A stretch of DNA of 64,000 nucleotides from Nonomuraea fuscirosea (GTDB lineage: Bacteria > Actinomycetota > Actinomycetes > Streptosporangiales > Streptosporangiaceae): NCBI RefSeq assembly GCF_003001935.1, contig NZ_PVNG01000036.1:22283-86282 (forward strand). The letters are read 5' to 3'. The notes below the pieces were generated by a model, which was not told the origin of the DNA, did no database searches, and saw nothing but the letters and a program-made list of their open reading frames with translations. Every line of letters begins with the position of its first letter. The first letter of the stretch is position 1. This document shows positions 25,799 to 33,966 of this stretch, piece after piece. Position numbers and translations under genes: made by a program.

Positions 25799-25971
25799 AA
25801 CGGGCCGAAGGTGGGGTGCACCTCGACGCGCCAGCCGGTTCGGGCCGGCCGCCGTTCGAGGTCGCGCGGCCGGTGCGGAACCTCGACGATCCGATACGCG
25901 CTCCCGTCCAGGAGCCGCCGCCGGATGCTCGCCGGGGAGTGCTTGCAGAGGTGCGCCGTCAGCGATGTCAT
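25771..25971 (-). CDS. Possible small protein (66 aa), hypothetical
   Basis: A 66-residue frame from ATG 25971 with strongly GC-biased third codon positions, as in real genes of this window. The product is basic, starts MTSLTAHLCKHSPASIRRRL and ends HPTFGPFYWGAGSRA, with no signal peptide or membrane segment. It overlaps the end of the tetR gene on the opposite strand by 28 bases and faces away from the P-type ATPase. I recognise no family. The same frame continues far upstream inside the antisense of the ATPase gene, so this is not proof of expression. Confidence 0.4.
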   Translation of the reverse strand: MTSLTAHLCKHSPASIRRRLLDGSAYRIVEVPHRPRDLERRPARTGWRVEVHPTFGPFYWGAGSRA

Positions 25972-26061
25972 GAGACGACTGTCACCGAACGACCGCCGGA
26001 CTGCGACACCCATCGGGCCGGGCGGGGGTGAGGTGGGTGTTCTCGCGGGGAGGAGACGACC

Positions 26062-28491
26062 ATGGGCGAACCGGTCTCCGCACGGCGCGATGGAGGCGAG
26101 GAGCGCGGTACCGCGATCCTCGATGTCAGCGGGCTGCGCTGGGCCTCGGAGCAGAACGTGGTCGTGGCCGTGCTCGGCCGGCGTCCCGGGGTGCTGCACG
26201 TCGAGGCCAACCCGGTCGCGCAGACGGCGACGGTGCGCTTCGACCCGCGCCGCACGTCCGTCGCCGAGCTGCGTACGTGGATCGTCGAGTGCGGCTACCA
26301 CTGCGCGGGGCAGTCCGTACCCGCTCACCTGTGCGACCCGATGGCCGAGCCGGGCCGGCCGGTCGATCACGCGGCGCGCGCCGGCGCTGAGGCGGCGCCG
26401 CACGGCACGGCGGTTCGCGACGGCGCGGAGGCCGCGCCGCACGAGACGGCGGACCACGACGGTCACGGTCATGGTCACGGTGGTCACGGTGGTCACGGTG
26501 GGATGTCGATGGCGGCGATGGTCGCCGACATGCGGAACCGCTTCCTGGTGGCCGTGCTCTTCTCCGTCCCGATCGTGCTCTGGTCCCCGATCGGCACGGA
26601 CGTGTTCGGCCTGGAGCTGCCCGTGCCGTTCGGATGGCGGCAGGACGTCTGGGCGTTGCTGCTCAGCCTCCCGGTGATCTTCTACTCGTGCTGGATCTTC
26701 TTCGCCGGAGCCGTACGCGCGCTCAAGGCCCGTACGCTCGACATGATGGTGCTCGTCGCGGTCGCGGTGGGCGCCGGCTGGCTCTACTCCCTGATCGTCA
26801 CCCTCACCGGCGGCGGCGAGGTGTTCTACGAGGCCGCCACCGTCCTGGCCGCCTTCGTGCTGCTCGGCCACTGGTTCGAGATGCGCGCGAGAGGCGGCGC
26901 GAACGACGCCGTCCGCGCCCTGCTCGACCTGGCCCCGCCCATGGCGACGGTCCTGCGCGACGGCCGCCCGGTGGAGGTGCCGACCGCCGAGGTGGTGGCC
27001 GGTGACCTGCTGCTGGTACGCCCCGGGTCGAAGATCCCCGTCGACGGCGTGGTCGAGGACGGCCAGAGCGAGGTGGACGAGGCGATGGTCACCGGCGAGA
27101 GCCTGCCGGTGCACAAGGAGCCGGGCTCGGCCGTCATCGGCGCCACCATCAACCGCGACGGCACGTTGCGCGTCCGCGCGACCAAGGTCGGCGCCGACAC
27201 GGCCCTGGCGCAGATCGTCCGCCTGGTGCAGGAGGCGCAGAACTCCAAGGCGCCGGGGCAGCGGCTGGCCGACCGGGCGGCGTTCTGGCTCGTCCTGGTG
27301 GCGCTGGCCGGCGGGGCGCTCACGTTCCTCGTCTGGCTGCTGGCGGCGGGGCAGCCGCTCGGCGTCGCGACGCTGTTCGCCATCACGGTCGTCGTCATCA
27401 CCTGCCCGGACGCGCTCGGCCTGGCCACCCCGACCGCCATCATGGTCGGCACGGGGCTGGGCGCCGAGCGGGGCGTGCTGTTCAAGAACGCCATGGCGCT
27501 GGAGACCTCGGCCCGCGTCGACGTCGTCGTGATGGACAAGACCGGCACGTTGACCAAGGGCGAGCCGGAGGTCACCGATGTGGTGACCGGCGGCGCGCTG
27601 CCGGAGGAGGAGTTCCTGCGCCTGGTCGCGGCGGTGGAGCGGGAGTCGGAGCATCCGCTGGCCGCGGCGATCGTCCGGCACGCCGACGACCTGGGCCTGG
27701 CCCCGATGGCGGCGAGCGGGTTCGAGAACGTCCCCGGGCACGGCGCCGTCGCGGAGGTCGGCGGGCGCAGGGTCGTGGTGGGCAACCGGCGGCTGCTGGA
27801 GCGCGAAGGCGTGGCGCCGGGGACGCTGGCGAGCAGGCGGCAGGAGCTGGCCGAGGGCGGCAGGACCGCGGTCATGGTCGCCGTGGACGGCGCCGCGGCC
27901 GGGGTGATCGGCATCGCGGACGCGGTCAGGGACACCTCGTCCGCCGCGGTCGCCGCGCTGCACGAGCTCGGCGTCGAGGTGGTGATGCTGACGGGCGACA
28001 ACGCGGCCACCGCGGAGCGGATCGCGCGGCGGCTCGGCATCGACACCGTGGTCGCCGAGGTGCTGCCGGAGGAGAAGGCGGCCAAGATCGCCGAGCTGCG
28101 GGCCGGTGGCCGCAGGGTGGCCATGGTCGGCGACGGCGTCAACGACGCCCCGGCGCTGGCCCAGGCCGACCTGGGCATCGCCATCGGAGCCGGCACCGAC
28201 GTGGCCATCGAGACCGCCGACGTCGTGCTCATGCGCTCCGATCCGCTGGACGTGCCGGCGGCGCTGCGGATCGGCCGGGGCACGCTGCGCAAGATGCGGC
28301 AGAACCTGGGCTGGGCGATCGGCTACAACGCGCTCGCGCTGCCGATCGCCGCCGGGGTGTTCGAGCCGGCGTTCGGGTTCGTGCTCCGGCCCGAGATCGC
28401 CGCGCTGTCGATGTCGGGTTCGAGCCTGATCGTGGCGGTCAACGCCCTCGCGCTCAAACGGCTGCGCCTGCCCTCCCCCGGTTCCCCGTGA
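26062..28491 (+). CDS. P1B-type heavy-metal ATPase with CPD motif and His-rich N-terminus
   Basis: 809 residues from ATG 26062 behind GGGGAGGAG. Residues 17-81 keep the HMA-like beta-alpha-beta-beta-alpha-beta pattern but the CxxC is absent (SGLRWASEQN). A His-rich stretch (HGHGHGGHGGHGG) lies at residues 132-147. Eight membrane segments follow. The sixth carries TCPDALGLATP, so the ion-binding Cys-Pro-Cys is Cys448-Pro-Asp450. Catalytic parts are intact: GESLPV in the actuator, D492 in DKTGTLT, SEHPLA, and GDGVNDAPALAQ. CopB-like enzymes with His-rich N-termini usually have CPH. Copper or silver efflux is likely, but the ion is uncertain because of the CPD. It stands alone, 3.5 kb from the cop operon. 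Confidence 0.88.
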   Translation: MGEPVSARRDGGEERGTAILDVSGLRWASEQNVVVAVLGRRPGVLHVEANPVAQTATVRFDPRRTSVAELRTWIVECGYHCAGQSVPAHLCDPMAEPGRPVDHAARAGAEAAPHGTAVRDGAEAAPHETADHDGHGHGHGGHGGHGGMSMAAMVADMRNRFLVAVLFSVPIVLWSPIGTDVFGLELPVPFGWRQDVWALLLSLPVIFYSCWIFFAGAVRALKARTLDMMVLVAVAVGAGWLYSLIVTLTGGGEVFYEAATVLAAFVLLGHWFEMRARGGANDAVRALLDLAPPMATVLRDGRPVEVPTAEVVAGDLLLVRPGSKIPVDGVVEDGQSEVDEAMVTGESLPVHKEPGSAVIGATINRDGTLRVRATKVGADTALAQIVRLVQEAQNSKAPGQRLADRAAFWLVLVALAGGALTFLVWLLAAGQPLGVATLFAITVVVITCPDALGLATPTAIMVGTGLGAERGVLFKNAMALETSARVDVVVMDKTGTLTKGEPEVTDVVTGGALPEEEFLRLVAAVERESEHPLAAAIVRHADDLGLAPMAASGFENVPGHGAVAEVGGRRVVVGNRRLLEREGVAPGTLASRRQELAEGGRTAVMVAVDGAAAGVIGIADAVRDTSSAAVAALHELGVEVVMLTGDNAATAERIARRLGIDTVVAEVLPEEKAAKIAELRAGGRRVAMVGDGVNDAPALAQADLGIAIGAGTDVAIETADVVLMRSDPLDVPAALRIGRGTLRKMRQNLGWAIGYNALALPIAAGVFEPAFGFVLRPEIAALSMSGSSLIVAVNALALKRLRLPSPGSP

Positions 28492-28501
28492 CGATCTCCT
28501 G

Positions 28502-29644
28502 CTATCCGGCGTCGCACAGGGCCCGGTCGACCAGCCGGTCCACGGCCGCCTCAAGCCGCAGAGCGCGCTCGGTCGAGTCGAAGCGCTCGGTCGAGACGGA
28601 CACCACGATGCTGCGTTTGCCTTCGGCGGTGACTCCCGTCCGGGTGGAGAAGCCGAGAATGTCCCCGCCGTGCCCTGAATAGGTGCCGCCGCACGGCAGC
28701 GGACGCCGCATCAGGCCGAGTCCGTAGCGGGCGCCGGGCCAGATCCGCCTCAGCTCCTTGGCGACGGGGACGGTCTTGCGCATCTCGGCTAGCTGGGCGG
28801 GCCGCAGCAGTTCGCCGCCGAGCAGGGCGGTGAAGAAACGATCGAGGTCCGCGGTGGTGGAGATGAGCCCGCCTGAGGCGTCCGCGTCGCGGTGCCGGGT
28901 GGTGTCGACGAATCCTTCACCTGTCTTGAACACGCTGTACCCGCGCGCGTGCGGCCGCGGCAGCCCGGCCGAGCGTCCGGGCCAGCGGGTGTGCGTCAGG
29001 CCCAGCGGCTTGACGACGCGCCTTTCCACCTCGGCGTGCCAGGGGCGGCCGGTCGCCTTCTCGATGATCAGGCCGAGTACGGCGTACCCGGTGTTGGCGT
29101 ACGACCAGCCTTCGCCGGGGGCGAAGGCCGGCCGGTGGCGCATCGCCCTGGAGACGACCTGCCGCGGGGTGTAGGTGTCGTACCGGTGGCGGCGGTATTC
29201 GCGGGAGGAGGCGATGGCCGTCGGGAACGGGTAGTCGTCGACGATCCCGCTGGTGTGCTGGAGCAGGTGGCGGACGGTGATCTTCCGCCCGTCGTTGCCG
29301 TGCCCCTTGATCAGCCCGGGGAGCCACCGGTCCGCGGTGTCGTCGAGCGACAGCTTGCCCTCGCCCACCAGTTGCAGCACCACGGTGGCGACGAACGCCT
29401 TGTTGCTGGAACCGATCCGGAAATATCCGTTCGGCGGCACCGGGCTCTTCGTCCGGACGTCGGCCACGCCGGCGGTCGCGACCATGCTCCCGCCCTCGCC
29501 GGTGACGCGCACCTGCACCCCCGTGGCTCCCGCGGCGACGATCCGCTCGGCGTCCCGCCGCAGGTCCCCCTGGCCGTACCCGGGGGCGGCGGTGATCGCG
29601 GCGGCCAGCACGGCGGCGGCCATGCCTAAATGACTGACGAACAT
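28502..29644 (-). CDS. Exported serine hydrolase, beta-lactamase/D-alanyl-D-alanine carboxypeptidase family (S12)
   Basis: About 380 residues from ATG 29644. A signal peptide (MFVSHLGMAAAVLAAAITAA) is followed by the class C beta-lactamase fold: SxxK as SSNK in FRIGSSNKAF, the YxN motif as YANTG, and HGG as SGHGGDIL replacing the KTG box, which is typical of the EstB/AmpH-like carboxypeptidase and esterase group. TVRHLLQHTSGI is a further hallmark. It may act on cell-wall peptides, esters or D-amino-acid peptides. The upstream ribosome site is weak; an in-frame ATG seven codons later would still leave a signal peptide. Confidence 0.87.
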   Translation of the reverse strand: MFVSHLGMAAAVLAAAITAAPGYGQGDLRRDAERIVAAGATGVQVRVTGEGGSMVATAGVADVRTKSPVPPNGYFRIGSSNKAFVATVVLQLVGEGKLSLDDTADRWLPGLIKGHGNDGRKITVRHLLQHTSGIVDDYPFPTAIASSREYRRHRYDTYTPRQVVSRAMRHRPAFAPGEGWSYANTGYAVLGLIIEKATGRPWHAEVERRVVKPLGLTHTRWPGRSAGLPRPHARGYSVFKTGEGFVDTTRHRDADASGGLISTTADLDRFFTALLGGELLRPAQLAEMRKTVPVAKELRRIWPGARYGLGLMRRPLPCGGTYSGHGGDILGFSTRTGVTAEGKRSIVVSVSTERFDSTERALRLEAAVDRLVDRALCDAG

Positions 29645-29721
29645 GATTTTTCGCTTTCGTCGGCGTACGTGATCGAGCGCGTCCCACTTTCGCGGCGGGC
29701 GCGCGGGCCGGCATCGGTCGT

Positions 29722-29747
29722 TCGGCCGATCCCGGCTGGACGATCGG
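29722..29747. promoter_or_regulatory. Inverted repeat upstream of the serine hydrolase
   Basis: GGCCGATC and GATCGGCC form perfect 8-bp arms with a 10-base centre, about 78 bases before the hydrolase ATG. This is a plausible dimer-binding operator in the hydrolase promoter region; no regulator gene is adjacent. Confidence 0.4.
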
Positions 29748-29770
29748 CCATCGATCACGGGAAGCGACGC

Positions 29771-29806
29771 CGAACGGCTCCGCACCGGGCGGTGCGGAGC
29801 CGTTCG
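29771..29806 (-). terminator. Strong hairpin terminator of the cop operon
   Basis: CGAACGGCTCCGCACC and GGTGCGGAGCCGTTCG are perfectly complementary 16-base arms around a 4-base loop, beginning 11 bases after the copA stop codon on the minus strand. There is no long T-run, as is usual for high-GC actinobacterial terminators. Confidence 0.8.
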
Positions 29807-29816
29807 GGGGACGACG

Positions 29817-32048
29817 TCAGCGGAAGCGGCGCAGCCGCAGGCTGTTGCTCACCACGAAGACGCTGGAGAACGCCATCGCCGCGCCCGCGATCATCGGGTT
29901 GAGCAGCCCCATCGCCGCCAGCGGCAGCGCGGCCACGTTGTAGGCGAACGCCCAGAACAGGTTGCCCTTGATCGTGGACAGCGTGCGGCGCGACAGCCGG
30001 ATGGCGTCGGCCGCCACCCGCAGGTCGCCGCGGACGAGGGTCAGGTCGGAGGCCTCGATGGCGGCGTCGGTGCCGGTGCCCATGGCCAGGCCCAGGTCAG
30101 CCTGGGCCAGCGCGGCGGCGTCGTTGACGCCGTCGCCCACCATGGCGACGACCTTGCCCTCGGCCTGCAGCTTCTTGACCACGTCCACCTTGTCGGCGGG
30201 CAGCACCTCGGCGATCACCTCGTCGATGCCCACCTCCGCGGCGACGGTCTTCGCCACGGCCTCGTTGTCGCCGGTCAGCAGGACGGGCGTGAGGCCGAGG
30301 GCGCGCAGCCTGGTGATGGCCTCCGCGCTGGTCGGCTTGACCACGTCGGCCACGACGAGCACGGCGCGGGCCTGACCGTCCCAGCCGACCGCGACCGCGG
30401 TGCGGCCGGCGGCCTGGGCCTCGTGCAGCTCCCGTTCCAGGTCGGCGGGCAGGTGCTGGGACCACTCGGCCAGCAGACGGGGGCGACCGACCAGGACGGC
30501 GTGCCCGTCCACGACGCCCTGCACGCCGAGGCCCTCGACGTTGGCGAAGTCCTCAGGCGCGGGCAGCCGGCCGACGCGGGCGGCGGCACCCTTGGCCACG
30601 GCCTGGGCGATCGGGTGCTCGGAGGCGTGCTCCAGCGCGCCGGCCAGGCGCAGCACCTCCTCCTCGCTCTCCCCCTCGGCCACGTGGACGGCCGTGAGCG
30701 TCATCCTGCCCTCGGTGACCGTGCCGGTCTTGTCCAGCACGACCGTGTCGATGCCGCGGGTGGACTCCAGCGCCTCAGGGCCCTTGATCAGGATGCCGAG
30801 CTGGGCGCCGCGCCCGGTGCCGACCAGCAGCGCGGTCGGGGTGGCCAGGCCGAGGGCGCACGGGCAGGCGATGATCAGCACCGCGACCGCGGCGGTGAAC
30901 GCCGCTCCCGCGCCGGCGCCCGTACCGAGCCAGAATCCGAGCGTGCCGAGGGCGAGCGCGATCACGATGGGCACGAAGATGCCGGAGATGCGGTCGGCGA
31001 GCCGCTGCACCTGCGCCTTGCCGGTCTGGGCCTCCTCGACCAGCTTGGCCATCTGGGCGAGCTGGGTGTCGGCGCCGACCCGGGTGGCGCGGACGACCAG
31101 CCGGCCGCCCGCGTTCACGGTGGCGCCGGTGACGGCGTCGCCCGCACCGACCTCGACCGGCACGGACTCGCCCGTCAGCATCGAGGTGTCCACGGCCGAG
31201 GAGCCCTCCTCGACCACGCCGTCCGTGGCGATCTTGTCGCCGGGCCTGACGACGAAGCGGTCACCGGCCTTGAGCTGATCGACCGGCACGCGCCGGCCGT
31301 CGGCCAGCTCCACCTCCTTGGCGCCCAGCTCCAGCAGCGCCCGCAGCGCGGCGCCGGCGCGGCGCTTGGAACGGGCCTCGAAGTAGCGTCCGGCCAGGAT
31401 GAACGCCGTGACGCCGGCCGCGGCCTCCAGGTAGATGTTGCCGGAGCCGTCGGTGCGCTCGATGGTGAACACGAACGGGTGCGTCATGCCGGGCACGCCC
31501 GCGCTGCCGAAGAACAGCGCCCACAGCGACCAGCCCAGCGCGGCGATCGTGCCGATCGAGATCAGCGTGTCCATCGTCGCGGCGCCGTGGCGCAGGTTGG
31601 TCCAGGCCGCCTTGTGGAACGGCCAGCCCGCGTACACCACGACGGGCGCGGCCAGCACCAGCGACAGCCACTGCCAGTTGGTGAACTGCAGCGGCGGGAT
31701 CATCGCCATCGCGATCACCGGCACCGCCAGCACCACGGAGGTGACGAGGCGCTGGCGCAGGGACCGGAGCTCGTCCTGCGGCTCCTCCTCCCCCGTCTCG
31801 TTCCCGGTCTCGGGGGGCGCGGGCAGGGCCGCCGTGTAGCCGGCCTTCTCCACCTCGGCCACGAGCAGGCTCGGGTCGACGCTCTCGGGGAAGGTGACCT
31901 TCGCCTTCTCGGTGGCGTAGTTGACCGTCGCGGTCACGCCGTCCATCTTGTTCAGCTTGCGCTCGATGCGGTTGGCGCACGAGGCGCAGGTCATGCCGCC
32001 GATCGAGAGTTCGACCGCGTTGCGCCGGTCATCGGTGAGCTGGGACAT
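29817..32048 (-). CDS. copA: Copper-exporting P1B-1 ATPase
   Basis: 743 residues from ATG 32048, with AAGGAG eight bases upstream; a GTG directly before it is a possible alternative start. One HMA domain carries GGMTCASC (Cys21 and Cys24). The eight-helix core has CPC at residues 395-397 in IIACPCALGLATP, the Cu(I)-binding motif. TGESVPVE lies in the actuator, the phosphorylated Asp is D439 in DKTGTVTEG, followed by SEHPIAQAV and GDGVNDAAALAQ. C-terminal membrane helices carry the NP-type YN and MxxSS motifs (YNVAALPLAA and MAFSSVFVVSNS). It expels Cu(I) from the cytosol. It is last in the csoR-copZ-HVHP-copA unit, whose order is typical for actinobacteria. Confidence 0.95.
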   Translation of the reverse strand: MSQLTDDRRNAVELSIGGMTCASCANRIERKLNKMDGVTATVNYATEKAKVTFPESVDPSLLVAEVEKAGYTAALPAPPETGNETGEEEPQDELRSLRQRLVTSVVLAVPVIAMAMIPPLQFTNWQWLSLVLAAPVVVYAGWPFHKAAWTNLRHGAATMDTLISIGTIAALGWSLWALFFGSAGVPGMTHPFVFTIERTDGSGNIYLEAAAGVTAFILAGRYFEARSKRRAGAALRALLELGAKEVELADGRRVPVDQLKAGDRFVVRPGDKIATDGVVEEGSSAVDTSMLTGESVPVEVGAGDAVTGATVNAGGRLVVRATRVGADTQLAQMAKLVEEAQTGKAQVQRLADRISGIFVPIVIALALGTLGFWLGTGAGAGAAFTAAVAVLIIACPCALGLATPTALLVGTGRGAQLGILIKGPEALESTRGIDTVVLDKTGTVTEGRMTLTAVHVAEGESEEEVLRLAGALEHASEHPIAQAVAKGAAARVGRLPAPEDFANVEGLGVQGVVDGHAVLVGRPRLLAEWSQHLPADLERELHEAQAAGRTAVAVGWDGQARAVLVVADVVKPTSAEAITRLRALGLTPVLLTGDNEAVAKTVAAEVGIDEVIAEVLPADKVDVVKKLQAEGKVVAMVGDGVNDAAALAQADLGLAMGTGTDAAIEASDLTLVRGDLRVAADAIRLSRRTLSTIKGNLFWAFAYNVAALPLAAMGLLNPMIAGAAMAFSSVFVVSNSLRLRRFR

Positions 32049-32069
32049 CACCGTTCTCCTTCCTCTCGC

Positions 32070-33092
32070 TCAGTGGCCGTGGCCGTCGTCGTCGTGCCCG
32101 GTCGCGGTCGCGGCCGGGGTCGGCTCGGCCGTCGCCGGCCGCTCCCCCGCCGCCGCGGTGAAGGCGGCGGTACGGACCTCGTCCCCGTGCTGGAAGTCGA
32201 GGAAGAGGCGGTAGTCGCCGGTGCTGGGCACCTCGGCGTAGAAGACGATCTCGGGGCCGGCCTGTGTCCTGCCGTCACCGGGCTCGCCGTCGGGGTGGAC
32301 GTGCAGGTAGGCCAGGTCCCTGGCGCGCAGGGCCACCAGGTGGCCGTAGGCGCCGAGGTAGGGCTGCAGGTCGGTGACGGGCTTCCCGTCCTTGCTCACC
32401 TTGAGGGTGAGCTTACTCGACTGCCCGGGCGTCAGCTCGCCGTCGAGGGTGACCTCGTAGCCGTCGACCTTGGCCGTACGGGTCTGTTCGGGCAGCTTGC
32501 CTGGCCGGTAGTCGCCGGCCGCGGTCAGGTCGGCTCCCAGCGTCAGGCCGCTGCCGCCGGCCGGCACGAAGTCGGCGAAGGCGCGGTACGGCCCGGCTTC
32601 CGGCAGCGTCAGCCTGACCGACCAGACGCCGCCGGAGCCCAGCTCGGGGTGCACGTGCTGGAAGTTCCTCAGGTCGCGGGAGGCGACGATGAGGTGCAGC
32701 TTCTTGTCGTGCTCGACCTCGTAGCCGGTGACCGGCCGGCCGTCGGGCCCGGTCACCGCGAAGCGGAAGTCGGCCGGCTCGCCCGGCTCGAACGTCGCCG
32801 TCAGCGGTTCGAACGTGTAGCCCTTCTCGGACACCTGGAGCCCCCCGGGGGTATCTTCCTTCGCCTGTCCAGCGTCGTGGCCGCCGTCATGCCCGGCCTC
32901 CGCGGCGGGCGTCGCGGCGTCCTGGCCTGGGGTGGTCGCCGTCATGCCGGCGTGGTCGCCGGCCTTCGGCGCCCCCGCCACGCCGGCCTCGGCCGTTCCG
33001 ACCGGGCCCACCACCTTGCCCGCGCCCAGGGCGCCGCCGAAGACGACGGCCAGCCCCAGCACGTACGCGCCGAGCTTCGTCGCGGCGTTCAC
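32070..33092 (-). CDS. Secreted/membrane-anchored copper-operon protein with HVHP motifs
   Basis: 340 residues starting at GTG 33092 within the copZ stop (GTGA). The N-terminus (LGAYVLGLAVVFGGALGAG) is a signal or anchor helix, followed by a His/Met/Asp-rich disordered stretch (residues about 45-80). Two similar beta-sandwich domains follow, each with a metal-ligand-like loop: NFQHVHPELG near residue 148 and YLHVHPDGEPG near residue 275. The C-terminus ends GHDDDGHGH. I recognise it as the extracytoplasmic protein often encoded between copZ and copA in actinobacteria. It probably binds copper delivered by CopA outside the membrane; this role is inferred from operon position and ligands. Confidence 0.78.
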   Translation of the reverse strand: MNAATKLGAYVLGLAVVFGGALGAGKVVGPVGTAEAGVAGAPKAGDHAGMTATTPGQDAATPAAEAGHDGGHDAGQAKEDTPGGLQVSEKGYTFEPLTATFEPGEPADFRFAVTGPDGRPVTGYEVEHDKKLHLIVASRDLRNFQHVHPELGSGGVWSVRLTLPEAGPYRAFADFVPAGGSGLTLGADLTAAGDYRPGKLPEQTRTAKVDGYEVTLDGELTPGQSSKLTLKVSKDGKPVTDLQPYLGAYGHLVALRARDLAYLHVHPDGEPGDGRTQAGPEIVFYAEVPSTGDYRLFLDFQHGDEVRTAAFTAAAGERPATAEPTPAATATGHDDDGHGH

Positions 33093-33298
33093 TGGTTCAC
33101 CACTTCATAACCGGCCTCGTCGACCGCGGCCGCGATCCGCGCCGCGTCCACGGGGCCGTCACTGCCGACGGTCAGCAGGCCGGTCGCCAGGTCCACCTCG
33201 ACGTTGGTGACACCGGCCACTCCGCCGACCTCCTCCTTGACCGAGCTGACGCAGTGGCCGCAGGTCATGCCCTTGACGGTGTAGGTGGCGGTGTTCAT
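33089..33298 (-). CDS. copZ: Copper chaperone, HMA domain
   Basis: 69 residues, a single HMA domain with the Cu(I)-binding GMTCGHC at residues 10-16 and the expected beta-alpha-beta-beta-alpha-beta pattern (VTNVEVDLATGLLTV, DEAGYEV). The ATG at 33298 is preceded by AAGGAGAG, fixing the start; the longer frame to 33418 reads back into csoR. It carries Cu(I) in the cytosol to CopA and can load CsoR. The gene follows csoR by 28 bases and overlaps the secreted-protein gene by four. Confidence 0.95.
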   Translation of the reverse strand: MNTATYTVKGMTCGHCVSSVKEEVGGVAGVTNVEVDLATGLLTVGSDGPVDAARIAAAVDEAGYEVVNQ

Positions 33299-33326
33299 AT
33301 CGATGCTCTCCTTCAATCCTCGGGGG

Positions 33327-33608
33327 TCAGGAACGTACAAGTCGTGCGATGGCATCGGAGGCCTCCTTGACCTTGGCCTCCGCCTCGGACCCGCCCTTCC
33401 GCGTGGCCTCGGCCACACAGTGGGCCAGGTGCTCTTCGAGCAGCGACAGGGAGAACGACTTCAGCGCACTGGTCGCCGCCGACACCTGCGTCAGGATGTC
33501 GATGCAGTACTTGTCGTCCTCGACCATCCGCTGCAGGCCGCGGACCTGCCCTTCAATCCGGCGCAGGCGCGTCGCGTGGTCCTGCTTGCTGCCGCTGTAT
33601 CCGGCCAT
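33327..33608 (-). CDS. csoR: Copper-sensing repressor CsoR
   Basis: About 93 residues of the all-helical CsoR/RcnR family. The Cu(I) ligands Cys-His-Cys are visible: Cys in DDKYCIDIL and the pair HLAHC (H-x3-C) in the second helix. The N-terminal HATRLRRIEGQVRGLQRM is the DNA-facing helix. I use the ATG at 33608; a GTG two codons upstream is less likely because the purine-rich AAGGGG would be too close. It is first in the copper operon, with a palindromic G/C-tract operator directly upstream, so copper should release it and switch on csoR, copZ, the HVHP gene and copA. Confidence 0.94.
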   Translation of the reverse strand: MAGYSGSKQDHATRLRRIEGQVRGLQRMVEDDKYCIDILTQVSAATSALKSFSLSLLEEHLAHCVAEATRKGGSEAEAKVKEASDAIARLVRS

Positions 33609-33644
33609 GTCCACCCCTTCCCTCGGTCAGCTGCTCTAACAACA

Positions 33645-33663
33645 CCATACCCCCCTATGGTAT
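33645..33663 (-). promoter_or_regulatory. CsoR operator upstream of csoR
   Basis: ATACC (33647-33651) and GGTAT (33659-33663) flank a C-tract, with overlapping CCATA/TATGG arms at 33645-33660. A C/G run enclosed by ATACC-type arms is the known form of actinobacterial CsoR sites. It lies 37 bases upstream of the csoR ATG, where it would cover the promoter. Confidence 0.7.
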
Positions 33664-33966
33664 TTCCAGCAACGCCCTCGCCCCCACCCCGAACCCAGTC
33701 CCTTCACCCCCGGGCCTCGCTCTTCCGCAGGCACGAGCCCGCGCCGCACAGGGCATGACACCGTGCGGCACGAACGCGGGTCTGCCCGTCGGCTCCTTTC
33801 CTTGAGCGGCTTCTCGGGGCGACATTCCTTGGGCGATCTGGGCCGCGGCCGGAGCGCGTACGTCCGCAGAAAAAATTCCGGCGGGGATGTCGAGTGGCGT
33901 CGAGCCCGTTCGTAGCCAGGGTGAGAGGCCGGCAACGGACCGGTCGCCACTCACCGGAGGAACACC
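33664..33966. other. Divergent intergenic region between csoR and the ECF42 unit
   Basis: 303 bases without a convincing gene. Short open frames on the minus strand have no family look. The left end is the CsoR promoter; the right end carries the ECF-type promoter described separately and AGGAGG-like CGGAGGAACACC just before the DUF6069 start. A weak CCGCAC/GTGCGG inverted repeat lies at 33744-33768. Confidence 0.6.
33888..33914 (+). promoter_or_regulatory. Probable ECF42-type promoter
   Basis: TGTCGA at 33888-33893, a 17-base spacer, then CGTA at 33911-33914. From memory, ECF42-controlled promoters in Streptomyces venezuelae carry TGTCGA at -35 and a CGA/TC-type -10. The ATG of the first gene of the unit is 52 bases further on. 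The last gene of the unit encodes an ECF42 sigma factor, so autoregulation is the simple reading. Confidence 0.55.

Noticed and set aside
25771..28554. A 927-codon minus-strand frame across the P-type ATPase gene
   Set aside because: The ATPase on the plus strand has all catalytic motifs. Only the last 66 codons of the minus frame, outside the ATPase gene, are kept as a weak candidate.
33655..33954. A 99-codon minus-strand frame upstream of csoR
   Set aside because: It would cover the CsoR operator and the ECF-type promoter, has no ribosome site and no domain.
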